From: Nonomuraea gerenzanensis
GTDB taxonomy: Bacteria; Actinomycetota; Actinomycetes; Streptosporangiales; Streptosporangiaceae
Assembly: GCF_020215645.1 (NCBI RefSeq)
Contig: NZ_CP084058.1
Coordinates: 3,100,001-3,164,000 of the forward strand
Length of the DNA: 64,000 bases
Direction: 5' to 3'
Below the pieces are notes generated by a model that saw nothing but the letters and a program-made list of their open reading frames with translations, did no database searches and was not told where the DNA came from. The translations under genes were made by a program, and so were the position numbers. Positions 40,245 through 49,422 of this stretch are shown here, piece after piece. The first letter of the stretch is position 1. Each line of letters opens with the position of its first letter.

Positions 40245-43200
40245 GTGGACTTCGCGATCTTGGGCACCATCCGCCTCAACGGCCCCACCGGCCGGATCCG
40301 GCTCAGCCGCAAGCAGCGGGCGGTCGTGGCGGCGCTCCTGCTCCATCCGAACGCGACCGTCTCCACCGAGCGGCTGATCGCCGCCGTCTGGGACGACCCG
40401 CCGCGTTCGGCCGTGGCCAACGTCCAGACGTACGTGCACCAGCTCCGCCGCCTGCTGGAGGGCAGCGGCCTGGAGGTGCGTACCGAAGGGTCCGGGTACG
40501 TCTGCGAGGTGCCGCCGGGGCGGCTGGACCTCCAGGTGTTCGAGGAGGGGCTCCGGCGGGCGCGCGCGTCGCGGGCGGGCGGCGACCTGGTGGCGGCGGA
40601 GCGGGAGTACGCGGCGGCGATCGCCCTGTGGCGCGGCACGCCCGCCGAGGACGTGCCGCTCAGCGGGGCGGTGGCGCCGCGGATCACCGAGCTGGAGGAG
40701 CGCCTGGCGGTGGCCAGGTCGGAGTGGATCGACGTACGGCTCGCGCTCGGCCGCGAGGACCTGGTGGCCGAGCTGCGTGCCCTCGTCACCGCTCATCCGC
40801 TGCGCGAGCGGCTGTGGGAGCAACTGGTGGTCGCCCTGGCCCGCGGCGGCCGGCGCGACGAGGCCCTCGACGCCTTCCGCCAGGCCCGCGAGCTGCTGGT
40901 CGCCGAGCTGGGCATCGAGCCGGGACAGGAGCTGCGCCGGCTGCACGCGGCGCTGCTGGCGGGGGAGGAGGATCTCGACGCGCGGCCGGAACCGCGCAGG
41001 TCGCGGGGCGCGCGGGGGAGCGGGGACGACGTTCTGGACGCGTGGACGCAGGCGGGCCGGTCGGAGTCGGGCCGGTCGGAGGCGGGCCGGTCGGAGGCGG
41101 GCCGGTCGCACGCGGGGCCGGGGGGCGAGGCCGAGCCGCGGCGCCCGCACGCCGGGGACGCGGTGCCCGTGGCGTTCCGGCGGTTGTGCCAGCTGCCCGC
41201 CGACACCGCGGACTTCGTCGGCCGCGAGGCGGAGATCGCCGAGGTCATGGCGCTGTTACGGGCGGGGGAGGAGCGGCTCAGCCCGCCCATCGTGATCGTG
41301 TCCGGGCTGCCCGGCGTCGGCAAGACGACGCTCGCCGTGCACCTGGCGCACCTGCTGCGCTCCGACTACCCCGACGGCCAGCTCTTCGTCCGCCTCGGCC
41401 ACGACGCCCGCGGCCCCCGGGAGCCCGGCGAGCTGCTGGACGTGCTGCTGCGCTCGCTCGGTCTCGACGGCGCGGCCATCCCCGCCTCGGCCGAGGAGCG
41501 CGCCCGGCTGCTGCGCCAGCGCCTGGCCGACCGGGCGGTGCTCGTCGTGCTGGACGAGGCGGTCGAGGAGGCCCAGCTCCGCCACCTGCTGCCCGGCACG
41601 CCGCGCGGCGCCGTCCTGGTGACCTCCCGCTCGCGGCTGCCCGCGCTGGAGGGCGCCGCACGCCTCACGCTCGACCTGCCCGGCGAGAAGGACGCCCTGC
41701 TGCTGCTCGAACGGGTGGCGGGCGCCGACCGCATCGGCATGGCGCCCGGCGCGGCCGAGCAGATCCTGCGCTCCTGCGGCCGGCTGCCGCTGGCCATCCG
41801 GGTCGCCGGCGCCCGCCTGGCCACCCGCCCGGTCTGGCCGGTCAGCGAGTTCGCCACCCGGCTGGCCGGGCGGGGGCTGGACGAGCTGGTGGTGGGCGGG
41901 CTGGACGTGCGGGCCACGTTCGAGCCGAGCTACGCGGCGCTGCCGGAGTCGGCCCGGCACGCGTTCCGGCTGCTGGGGCTGGCGGGGCTGGACAGCGTGG
42001 CGGAGTGGTCGGTCGCCGCCCTCCTCGGGCGGCCGGGGGAGGAAGCGGGCGCGCCGTCTTACGGGCTGGAGGCGGATGCGGCGCTGGAGACGCTCGTCGC
42101 GCGGGGCATGCTCACCTCGACCGAGGTGGACGACGCCGGGCAACCCCGCTACCGCCTGCACGACCTGCTCCGGGTGTACGCGCGCGAGCGGGCCGAGGCG
42201 GAGGAGTCACCGGCGCGCCGGCGCGAGGCCCTGACCAGGCACGTGCTGGAGTGCCTGCGCAGGACGAGGGCCGCGACGCGCACAATGCCGATCCCGCTGT
42301 CCCCACCGTTCCCGCGCGAGCCGGACCCAGGACCGGCCCTGGAGCCGAGATCGGCCCTGGAGCCGAGGCCGGCCCTGGAGCCGAGGCCGGCCCTGGAGCC
42401 GAGGCTGGCCCCGGAGACCGCACCGGCTTCGGAGGCAGAGCCGGCCCCGGACGTGCGGGCGAGCGCGGCGTGGCTGGCCGCCGAGCGGCGCACGCTGATG
42501 CTCGCCCTCACCACGGCAGCCGACCTCGGCCTGGTCGCCGCCGCCGCGGAGCTGGCCCACCACCTCACCGCGTACCTGCTCATGGACCGCTTCCTCGACG
42601 ACGCCGAGCAGGCCCAGCGGACCGTGATCGGCATGGGCGACGAGTGCGCCACGCTACGGGCCAGGCTCCTGCTGGCCGCCGTGGACATCGAGCGCGGCCA
42701 CCTGGAGCAGGGCGGCGCGGCGTGCGAGGCGCTGCTGGCCGACCTCGGCCGCGCCGGAGATCCGCACGGCGCCGCGTACGCGCTGATCAGCAGGGCCGCC
42801 GCCCGCCACGGGATGGGCCGGCTCGACGAGGCGCTGGCCGACGCGTACGCCTCGCTCGACCTGCTGGCCGCCCACGGCGACAGTGCCGGGCTGGCGTACG
42901 CGTGGACCTGGCCCGTCTGGATCCACCTCGAACGGGGCGAGCACGACCGGGCCGTGGAGATCGCCAGGACCCGGCTGGAGGTGACCCGCGACGTGGACCA
43001 CACCATCAGGGGCAACCTGCTGCGCGCCCTCGGCACCTCCCTCTACCAGCAGGGCGAGACGGCCGAGGCCGTCGCGTGCTACCGGGAGAGCCTGCTGACC
43101 GCGCAGGCGTCCGGGGACCGGGGCGAGATGAGCAAGGTGCTGCGGCGGCTCGGCGAGGCGCTGGGCGCGCTGGGCCGCTTCGAGGAGGCGGCGCAGACGC

Positions 43201-43529
43201 TGGCGGCGAGCCTGCGGCTGTTCGTGGAGTGCGGGGACACGCTCGGCGAGGCGCTGGCCGGGCACGCCCTGGGCGTCGTCCGCCTGCGCCAGGGCGACCC
43301 CGGCACGGCGCTCGGGCACCTGCGGATCGCGCTGGAACGGCTCGGCGACGACGGGCCCCAGGTGTGGCGGGCCCGCACGCTCAGGGAGCTCGGCCGGGCG
43401 CACGCGCTGCTGGGCCGGTCCGAGGAGTCGGCGGCGGCGTGGCGCGGCTCGCTCGCCCTGTTCGGCGACGCGGCGGAGGCCAGGCAGGTGGCGCAGTACC
43501 TGTCGGAGTCGACCACGGCGACACTCTGA
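40245..43529 (+). CDS. AfsR-like regulator: SARP, NB-ARC and TPR domains
   Basis: 1094 residues. The SARP DNA-binding domain starts VDFAILGTIRLNGPTG and BTAD follows (DAFRQARELLVAELGIEPGQ). The NB-ARC ATPase has Walker A SGLPGVGKTTLAVHLAH and Walker B RAVLVVLDEAVEEA. C-terminal TPRs follow (CYRESLLTAQASGD). GTG 40245 has GAGGAGG upstream. Two low-complexity repeats are inside: tandem SESGRSEAGRSEAGRS near 41060 and a run of LEPRxA units near 42340. The preceding NPP1 remnant is unrelated. Targets are unknown. Confidence 0.88.
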   Translation: MDFAILGTIRLNGPTGRIRLSRKQRAVVAALLLHPNATVSTERLIAAVWDDPPRSAVANVQTYVHQLRRLLEGSGLEVRTEGSGYVCEVPPGRLDLQVFEEGLRRARASRAGGDLVAAEREYAAAIALWRGTPAEDVPLSGAVAPRITELEERLAVARSEWIDVRLALGREDLVAELRALVTAHPLRERLWEQLVVALARGGRRDEALDAFRQARELLVAELGIEPGQELRRLHAALLAGEEDLDARPEPRRSRGARGSGDDVLDAWTQAGRSESGRSEAGRSEAGRSHAGPGGEAEPRRPHAGDAVPVAFRRLCQLPADTADFVGREAEIAEVMALLRAGEERLSPPIVIVSGLPGVGKTTLAVHLAHLLRSDYPDGQLFVRLGHDARGPREPGELLDVLLRSLGLDGAAIPASAEERARLLRQRLADRAVLVVLDEAVEEAQLRHLLPGTPRGAVLVTSRSRLPALEGAARLTLDLPGEKDALLLLERVAGADRIGMAPGAAEQILRSCGRLPLAIRVAGARLATRPVWPVSEFATRLAGRGLDELVVGGLDVRATFEPSYAALPESARHAFRLLGLAGLDSVAEWSVAALLGRPGEEAGAPSYGLEADAALETLVARGMLTSTEVDDAGQPRYRLHDLLRVYARERAEAEESPARRREALTRHVLECLRRTRAATRTMPIPLSPPFPREPDPGPALEPRSALEPRPALEPRPALEPRLAPETAPASEAEPAPDVRASAAWLAAERRTLMLALTTAADLGLVAAAAELAHHLTAYLLMDRFLDDAEQAQRTVIGMGDECATLRARLLLAAVDIERGHLEQGGAACEALLADLGRAGDPHGAAYALISRAAARHGMGRLDEALADAYASLDLLAAHGDSAGLAYAWTWPVWIHLERGEHDRAVEIARTRLEVTRDVDHTIRGNLLRALGTSLYQQGETAEAVACYRESLLTAQASGDRGEMSKVLRRLGEALGALGRFEEAAQTLAASLRLFVECGDTLGEALAGHALGVVRLRQGDPGTALGHLRIALERLGDDGPQVWRARTLRELGRAHALLGRSEESAAAWRGSLALFGDAAEARQVAQYLSESTTATL

Positions 43530-43534
43530 GGAGG

Positions 43535-43924
43535 TCATTCCCGGAGGCGCCAGCCCACGGGCGCCTCCCGCGCCCCGGCCAGCCGCGCCTCCCTCCTGGC
43601 CACCCCCGGCGTGGCGCCCTCGGCGACGAGCGTGCCCGCCGGTGACACCGCGGCCCACACCCCGGCGGGCGCGTCCGCGAGCTCCATCGCCCGGTTCACC
43701 TCGGGCCGGGTCGGAACGGGCGTCCTGCGCGCCTGCCACCGCCGCCAGTACAGCCACTGCGCGAAGATCAGCGGCCCGAGCACGGTCAGCAGCGGCATCG
43801 GCCGGCCGCCGGTGAGCACGAAGGCGATGGACACGGCCAGCAGCACGGCCTCCAGCCCGGCCGCCGACCACACGGCTGCCTTCCCGTACGCCCGCAGCGC
43901 CACGACCGGCCAGATCGACAACAT
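43535..43924 (-). CDS. Small membrane protein of unknown function
   Basis: About 129 residues with three hydrophobic segments, starting MLSIWPVVALRAYGK and including AAGLEAVLLAVSIAFVLTGG. The C-terminal part (NRAMELADAPAGVWAAVSPA then GTLVAEGATPG) is polar. ATG 43924 lies just after the stop of the upstream membrane-protein gene, and a start further upstream is possible. No family is recognised. It is probably cotranscribed with the upstream gene. Confidence 0.5.
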   Translation of the reverse strand: MLSIWPVVALRAYGKAAVWSAAGLEAVLLAVSIAFVLTGGRPMPLLTVLGPLIFAQWLYWRRWQARRTPVPTRPEVNRAMELADAPAGVWAAVSPAGTLVAEGATPGVARREARLAGAREAPVGWRLRE

Positions 43925-43944
43925 CAGGCAGTCGCCCAGCCCGA

Positions 43945-44505
43945 TCAGCGACGGGTTCGCCCGTAGGAGGTGGCCAGCACGGGCGAGAACGGCAGCCCCG
44001 GCATGCGCTGCACGAAGTCGACCATGAGCGAGGACAGCCCGGTGGCCAGCGTGTCGTACACGGTCAGCGCCGCGGCCAGCGCCGCCACCTGGGCGGGCGT
44101 GACGGCCGCCTGCGCCCACAGGTTCACCACGCCGACGACCAGCAGGATCAGCAGCGCGTCATTGATCACGAGCAGCGCCACCGGCCACCCGGCGGCGTAC
44201 GCGGCGACGTCCGCCGCGCACAGCGCCGGCGCCGTGATCATCGCCCACCGGCCGCCCAGCACGGGGGCGAGCGTGAGCTGGGTCAGCGTCAGGACCACCA
44301 ACCCGAAGATCGACACCACGACCCCGACGGGCACGTGCAGGTACGCGAACGGCATCACGACGAGCGCCGTCACCATCACGGCGATGTCCGTCCCGACCAT
44401 CCAGCCGACCGGCGGGCGGGCGATGACGTAACGGCCCAGGTAGCCGACGGCGAGCGCGACGGTCAGGGCGACGAGCGCGTACAGCGCCAGCACGTTCGGG
44501 GTCAT
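43945..44505 (-). CDS. Multi-pass membrane protein of unknown function
   Basis: 186 residues, about six membrane helices (LALYALVALTVALAVGYLGR, DIAVMVTALVVMPFAYLHVP). The ATG overlaps the TGA of the upstream ligase-like gene (TGATG), so translation is coupled. It forms a three-gene string with the small membrane protein and the truncated ligase. No family is recognised. Confidence 0.65.
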   Translation of the reverse strand: MTPNVLALYALVALTVALAVGYLGRYVIARPPVGWMVGTDIAVMVTALVVMPFAYLHVPVGVVVSIFGLVVLTLTQLTLAPVLGGRWAMITAPALCAADVAAYAAGWPVALLVINDALLILLVVGVVNLWAQAAVTPAQVAALAAALTVYDTLATGLSSLMVDFVQRMPGLPFSPVLATSYGRTRR

Positions 44506-45206
44506 CACAGTCCTCGCTCGAAGCTGAGCTCCAGCAGGTCCGCGCGGAGCCGGCAGGGCGCGGGCAGGCCCTCGGGAGTCTCGACCAGGACGATGCCGGT
44601 CAGGGGCAGGCCGTGCGCGCGCTCCTCCAGCCGTCCGAGCAGGCCGGGGTCGTGCTTGCCCGCCACCACGTAGAGCAGGTCGCCCTCCAGCGCGTACCGC
44701 GTGGGCAGCGGCAGCGCGTGCTCGGCCTGCAGCAGGTCGAGCACGTCCCGCGTGGTGAGCCCACCGGGTGACCTGCGGCCGAGCACGCGCGAGGTGGCGG
44801 GCAGCGCGGCCAGCTCGCAGGCGGGGGTCCCGCCCTCGGGCAGGGTCCTGACCAGGTCGCCGGTGACGTATCTGAGCAGGAGCGTGGTGTCGCGGAACGT
44901 CGAGTACGGCGTGACCACGATCGTGCCCACCTCCCCCGGCGCCGCCGGGGAGAGCGTCACAGGATCGAGTATCTCGATCAGGCCCTGGTCGGGCGGCAGG
45001 TGCAGGTGGCCGTCGGAGCCGACGCGGCCGGAGACGGGCGCGATCTCGGTCATGGAGTAACCGTCGTGGACCTCCGCCCCGAACACCTGCTCGGCCCGCT
45101 CGCGCAGCGCGTCGGTGAGCACCGCCCTGATGGCGAGCCAGGACCGCGGGGTCCTCCTGTGGGACCTCACCCACCTCAAGGACCTGCTCGCCGACCCGCT
45201 GACCAC
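44505..45206 (-). pseudogene. Truncated phenylacetate-CoA ligase/F390 synthetase-like gene (C-terminal part)
   Basis: The C-terminal half of an adenylate-forming ligase is present: VHDGYSMTEIAPVSGRVG (YxMTE motif) and LLRYVTGDLVRTLPEG (TGD motif). Members are normally about 430 residues, but only about 210 recognisable residues remain here. The first part (SRSLRWVRSHRRTPRSWLAI) is not family-like. The N-terminal domain has been lost. It is still in frame to its stop and coupled to the membrane gene, so a residual function cannot be excluded. Confidence 0.6.
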
Positions 45207-45261
45207 CCACTGCGAGCTGTCGCAGGGAGGTCACGCCGTCTCCCCGGAGGTCTGGACGGAC
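45139..45261 (+). pseudogene. Fragment of a WD40-repeat gene
   Basis: A short plus-strand frame contains QDRGVLLWDLTHLKDLLADP, very like the actinobacterial WD40 repeat unit (DRTVLLWDLTDPxRPRRLGDPLT). It overlaps the broken 5' end of the ligase remnant on the other strand. No other repeats remain. The surrounding 45207-45408 region is otherwise non-coding. Confidence 0.4.
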
Positions 45262-45408
45262 CTCACCGGCGACGACGACCGGACCTCGTCCGGCGGGTAC
45301 GGGGAGCGGAGCCTGTCTCCCTGCTCCCCGAGGGGATCGGCAGTGGACCTTGACCCGCGGCCGTGCCTCGCCGATATTCGCGGTATCGAGCCGGGATGAG
45401 GGGTGCGC

Positions 45409-46566
45409 ATGAGGATCGTGGAGCTCGTCTCCGTGGACGGGTACGTCGCCTTCGACCTCGACTGTCCGACGAGCGCGGGCGGCACGCGGCTCGCCCCTGA
45501 CGTCACCCCCGGCGAGGCGGGGCTGCTGGCGCGGGCGATGACGTACAAGCTGGCCGTGCTGGGGGAGCGGATCGGCGGTGCCAAGGCGGTGCTGCGGGCC
45601 ACGGACGACGAGCGCGAGGTGACGCTGGCCCGCTACTGCGAGGAGATCACCCCGCTGATCGAGAAGGGCGGCTTCCTCACCGCCTCGGACCTGGGCACCC
45701 GTACGCAGGACTTCGCCTCGCTGCCCGACTACCGCCCCGACTCGCTGATGCACCAGGAGGTCGGCGGCGAGCTGATGGACACCATGGTGACCGGCCTGGG
45801 CGTGGTGGTGGCCGCCGAGACCGCGCTGGGCGGGCTGGCGGGGCGGACGCTGGCGGTGGAGGGCTTCGGCAAGGTGGGCGGCGCCGTCGTCCGCGAGGCC
45901 GCGCTGCGGGGCGGTCGCGTCGTCGCGCTGTCCACCCTGTACGGCTGCGTCACCGACCCGGCGGGGCTCGACGTGGCCATGCTGGAACGGCTGCGGGCCC
46001 GGCACGGCGACGCCTGCGTGACCCGGCTCGGGCTGCCCGTGCTGCCGGCCGAGGCGCTGTACGAGGTGGCCGCCGACGTGCTGGTGCCCGGCGCGCGCAC
46101 CGGGACGCTGACCGCGCAACGGGCCGCCCGGGTGCGCGCCCGCGTGGTCGCCCCGGCGGCGAACGTGCCCTACACCGCGGCGGGGCTGCGCACGCTGCAC
46201 GAGCGGGGCGTGGTCACGCTGGCCGACTTCGTCTGCGGCGCCGGCGCGACCATCGGCTACCTCGCCGACCGCACCGGCCAGGTCCGTGACGCCGACTCCG
46301 CGCGGGCCCTGGTGGCCGAGCGGATCGCCCGGCTCACGGCCGAGGCGATGGAGCATCCGGAGGGGCCGTTCGCCGGGTCGTGCGCGGTGGCCGAGCGCTT
46401 CCTGGCCACCTGGCGGGACCCCGAGGGCCTGCCCGACGGCCCGCCGCTCGCCCCCGACCCTGAGGGCCTGCCCGACGGCCCGCCGCTCGCTCCCGACCCT
46501 GAGGGCCTGCCCGACGGCCCGCCGCTCGCTTCCGACCCTGAGGGCCTGTCCGAAGGGCGCCGCTGA
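45409..46566 (+). CDS. Glutamate/leucine dehydrogenase-family protein
   Basis: 385 residues. The Rossmann cofactor motif is RTLAVEGFGKVGGAVVREAA, preceded by TGLGVVVAAETALGG. ARVVAPAANVPYT corresponds to the conserved cofactor-binding region of Glu/Leu dehydrogenases. The N-terminal substrate lysines are partly visible (MTYKLAVLGERIGGAKAVLR). The substrate could be glutamate, leucine or another amino acid. The C-terminal tail consists of a tandem DPEGLPDGPPLAP repeat. Confidence 0.75.
   Translation: MRIVELVSVDGYVAFDLDCPTSAGGTRLAPDVTPGEAGLLARAMTYKLAVLGERIGGAKAVLRATDDEREVTLARYCEEITPLIEKGGFLTASDLGTRTQDFASLPDYRPDSLMHQEVGGELMDTMVTGLGVVVAAETALGGLAGRTLAVEGFGKVGGAVVREAALRGGRVVALSTLYGCVTDPAGLDVAMLERLRARHGDACVTRLGLPVLPAEALYEVAADVLVPGARTGTLTAQRAARVRARVVAPAANVPYTAAGLRTLHERGVVTLADFVCGAGATIGYLADRTGQVRDADSARALVAERIARLTAEAMEHPEGPFAGSCAVAERFLATWRDPEGLPDGPPLAPDPEGLPDGPPLAPDPEGLPDGPPLASDPEGLSEGRR
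46417..46563 (+). repeat. Tandem 39-nt repeat in the dehydrogenase tail
   Basis: Three near-identical 13-codon units (DPEGLPDGPPLAP) and a partial fourth unit (DPEGLSEGRR) form the extreme C-terminus of the Glu/Leu dehydrogenase-like protein. It is a low-complexity extension outside the catalytic domain. Confidence 0.9.
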
Positions 46567-46665
46567 TCCCCGCCCTGAGGGATGATCGGGGGGAGAGCGG
46601 GAGGCGCGCCGAGCTCCGGCGGCCCCGCTCGCGCGCACCGCCCCGGATGCGCCGCGCTCCGGCGC

Positions 46666-47877
46666 TCACGGCCCTCGGGTGCCGACCGCGGCCACCAGCG
46701 CGAACGCGCCCACCCCGACGAGCGCCACCGTCGCGCCCGCCGATCCCAGGTCGAACAGCCGCCCGACCGCCATCTCCCCCGCGAACGAGAACATCCCCGC
46801 ACAGAACGCCATCACCCCGTAGTACGACCCGAACCGCTCGGGTGCCGCGTGCCGGGTGACCCGCTGGAAGATCGACGGCTGGATCAACCCGTTCGCCACG
46901 CCGTTCAGCACGGCCGCGAGCATCAGCGGCCCCAGCTCGGTGCCGTCCAGCGGCGCGAGCACGAAGAACGTTCCCGCCGCGCACACCAGCCCCGCCCGCA
47001 GCACCCAGGGCCGCTCACCGCGCCGCCCGGCGGCCACGAACGGCTGCGCGGCGGCGGCGACCGCGGCCAGCACGCAGAAGCTGAGCGTGGCCGCGCCGGG
47101 CGCGAAGCCGAGCAGCGGCACGGCCGTCATGATGTGGTTGGCCAGCAGCGTCGTGGGTGCGGTCAGCAGCGCGAAGAGCATGAACGACCGGTCGCCGAAC
47201 ACCGCCCGCACCCCGGGCAGCACGTCGCGGAACGGCAGGGCCCGCTCCCCGGTGCGCGGCTCGGCCCTGGGCAGCAGGAGGAACAGCGCGCCGGAGAGCG
47301 CCCACATGGCGGCGGCGGCCCCGGTCAGCAGCGCGAACCCGGGCTCCAGCGAGATCAGCGCCAGCCCCACGGGCGGCCCCGCGACGGTCGCCACGTGCTG
47401 CGCGGTGACGTAGGCGGCGAAGCCACCGGCCTGGTGCGCCGGCCCGGCGCCGGCCAGCAGGCTCTGGGCCGCGGGGTTGTAGAGCGCGCCGCCCACGGCG
47501 AGGACGACGGCCGCGCAGAGCAGCGCGCCGACGCCCTCGGCGGCCCCGAGCAGGACGAACCCGGCCGCCCGCAGGACGCAGGCGAGCACCCCGGTACGGC
47601 GGGCGCCGATCAGGTCCGTCAGCGCCCCCACCGGCAGCAGGAGCGCGAACTGCAGCCCGGTCCGCGCCCCCAGGATCAGCCCCGCCGTCCCGGCCATCAG
47701 GCCGAGATCGTGCCGCAGGTGCGCGACCAGATGCGCCATCACCGAGAAGAAGCCGAGGCAGCAGGAGAGCTGGATCGCGACCACCGTGACGACGACGCGG
47801 CGGCCCGGGGAGCCGGTGGTGGGCGGAGGGGAGACGGGGGTGGCGACAGTCACGGGAACCGAGCACACCAGAGCCAT
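46666..47877 (-). CDS. MFS transporter
   Basis: 403 residues, about 12 hydrophobic segments. ATG 47877 precedes VTVATPVSPPPTTGSPG and the first helix VVVTVVAIQLSCCLGFFSVM. The MFS loop region ALTDLIGARRTGVLACVL is present. The overall profile suits a drug or metabolite efflux pump. The substrate is unknown. Its start faces a stretch with a decayed gene. Confidence 0.8.
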   Translation of the reverse strand: MALVCSVPVTVATPVSPPPTTGSPGRRVVVTVVAIQLSCCLGFFSVMAHLVAHLRHDLGLMAGTAGLILGARTGLQFALLLPVGALTDLIGARRTGVLACVLRAAGFVLLGAAEGVGALLCAAVVLAVGGALYNPAAQSLLAGAGPAHQAGGFAAYVTAQHVATVAGPPVGLALISLEPGFALLTGAAAAMWALSGALFLLLPRAEPRTGERALPFRDVLPGVRAVFGDRSFMLFALLTAPTTLLANHIMTAVPLLGFAPGAATLSFCVLAAVAAAAQPFVAAGRRGERPWVLRAGLVCAAGTFFVLAPLDGTELGPLMLAAVLNGVANGLIQPSIFQRVTRHAAPERFGSYYGVMAFCAGMFSFAGEMAVGRLFDLGSAGATVALVGVGAFALVAAVGTRGP

Positions 47878-48017
47878 GACCGGTGGGTCCAATATCGGGA
47901 TGCGGCCAGACCGATATCCGAACCCGTATCGACGGCTCGCCCAGCTCCCGGACGTAGCCGCTTGCAGCCGATGAGGCGCAGGCCACGGTGTGGATGTGGT
48001 CGCCACGCGCGGGCGCG

Positions 48018-48234
48018 ATGGATCCGCGCTTCCACCACGACGGGATGGGCCAGGACACCTGTCCCGAGCAGCTCGACGCCCTGGAGATCACCTACGAGGA
48101 CTACGAGCCCGGCTTCGGCACTCCGTACGGCGTGGCGCGCACCACGGACCGAGGCCGACCTGAGCACGAACGTCGGCGCGCAGTTCGGCCTGGCCGCCTT
48201 CCAGTGTCTCGCGCTCGTGGGCGAGCACAGCTGA
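48018..48234 (+). pseudogene. Frameshifted remnant of an unknown gene
   Basis: A plus-strand frame from ATG 48018 reads PEQLDALEITYEDYEPGFGT then PYGVAR. The continuation EADLSTNVGAQFGLAAFQCL to a TGA at 48232-48234 is in another frame. It looks like a decayed gene that has lost its 5' part. I do not recognise the family. Region 47878-48017 holds only divergent promoter space. Confidence 0.35.
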
Positions 48235-48295
48235 GCCGGTTCCGGGGGTACGGTGGTGGCCGGTTCCCGTCTCCCGCCGCCTCCGGAGGTCGGTT

Positions 48296-48787
48296 GTGGC
48301 TCGGTCGCGTGACGTCATGATGGTGGCTCTCCTGCTTCTCACCGCGGGTTGCACCGGCGGGGGAGCCCCGGCACGGCAGGAGCCGAGCCGGGCGGCCACC
48401 GCCGCCGTCCCGTGCGCGTCCAGGATCTTCCAGGGCGAGCTGCCGGTGTGGGCGCGCGCCGGGTTCAGCCCGGACGCCGAGCCGCACCACGTGTTCAGCG
48501 GCCGGGGTGACATGGTCGCCGTGCTCTTCGGCTACCCGCTGGCCAGCCCGCCGCGCCCGAACCGGGGCAACAAGATCCTCTGGGTGTCCCGGCTGCCGCT
48601 GCTCCCGTCCAACCCGTTACGGATCGAGGCCCGGCTCGGCGGCACCGGCGCGCCCGTCCGCACCAAGGTCAGCGGCGGCCCCGGCCCCTCGCTCATCGAC
48701 CTGCCCAGCCCGGGATGCTGGCGGCTGAAGCTGAGCTGGAGCTCGCACACCGATTTCATCGACCTGGAGTACGTCGCCCCCGGCTAG
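48296..48787 (+). CDS. Lipoprotein related to the module B lipoprotein
   Basis: 163 residues. The signal peptide ends in a lipobox (MMVALLLLTAGCTGGG). The mature part has NKILWVSRLPLLPSNPLRIE and SPGCWRLKLSWSSHTDFIDL, paralleling KVLWFVAPGLRDPVVIK and PGCYAFQIEH in the lipoprotein at 31725-32246. Here it is not next to any redox module. Its function is unknown. Confidence 0.7.
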   Translation: MARSRDVMMVALLLLTAGCTGGGAPARQEPSRAATAAVPCASRIFQGELPVWARAGFSPDAEPHHVFSGRGDMVAVLFGYPLASPPRPNRGNKILWVSRLPLLPSNPLRIEARLGGTGAPVRTKVSGGPGPSLIDLPSPGCWRLKLSWSSHTDFIDLEYVAPG

Positions 48788-48870
48788 CCACGCGTGTCGT
48801 TTCTGTACAAGACCGCGACCGCCGCTCCCGCCTAACCTCGCCAGTCGGCGGAACTGAGAGAGCAGGGGCG

Positions 48871-49422
48871 ATGGGTAAGATCATTTCTAGTTTCTTCATC
48901 TCCTTGGACGGCGTCGTGGAGTCGCCGGACCAGTGGCACTTCCCGTACTGGAACGACGAGATGGGCGCCATGGTCCAGTCCGGGATGGACAGCGCGGCGG
49001 GCTTCCTCATGGGCCGCAAGCTGTACGACGAGTGGTCGTCGTACTGGACGACGACGGACGCCGACCCGGAGATCGCCACGAGGTTCAACGACGCGCCCAA
49101 GTACGTCGTGACCAGCTCGCTGCGGCAGGCGGACTGGGCCAACACCACGATCGTCACCGGCGACGTCGCGGCCCGGCTGCGGGAGATCAAGGAGCGGGCG
49201 GAAGGCGACCTGCAGATCTCCGGCTCCGCGACGACCGTCGGCTGGCTGCTGGCCAACGGGCTGCTCGACGAGCTGAACCTGCTGGTCCACCCCATCGTCG
49301 TCGGCCACGGCCAGCGCCTGTTCACGGACACCCCGACCCGTCCGCTGAAGCTGACCAGGAACGAGACGTTCAAGACCGGGGTGCTGCACCTGACCTACGT
49401 CCCGGAGCCTCAGGCCGTGTAG
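48871..49422 (+). CDS. Dihydrofolate reductase-family protein (RibD C-terminal type)
   Basis: 183 residues. Motifs: FFISLDGVVESPDQWHF, AAGFLMGRKLYDEWSSYW, KYVVTSSLRQADWANTTIV, LQISGSATTVGWLLANGLLD and ELNLLVHPIVVGHGQRLFTD. These fit the RibD C-terminal/dihydrofolate-reductase-like proteins (YyaP/YwjB type), which bind NADPH and are of unclear function. ATG 48871 has GAGAGAGCAGGGG upstream. Confidence 0.88.
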   Translation: MGKIISSFFISLDGVVESPDQWHFPYWNDEMGAMVQSGMDSAAGFLMGRKLYDEWSSYWTTTDADPEIATRFNDAPKYVVTSSLRQADWANTTIVTGDVAARLREIKERAEGDLQISGSATTVGWLLANGLLDELNLLVHPIVVGHGQRLFTDTPTRPLKLTRNETFKTGVLHLTYVPEPQAV

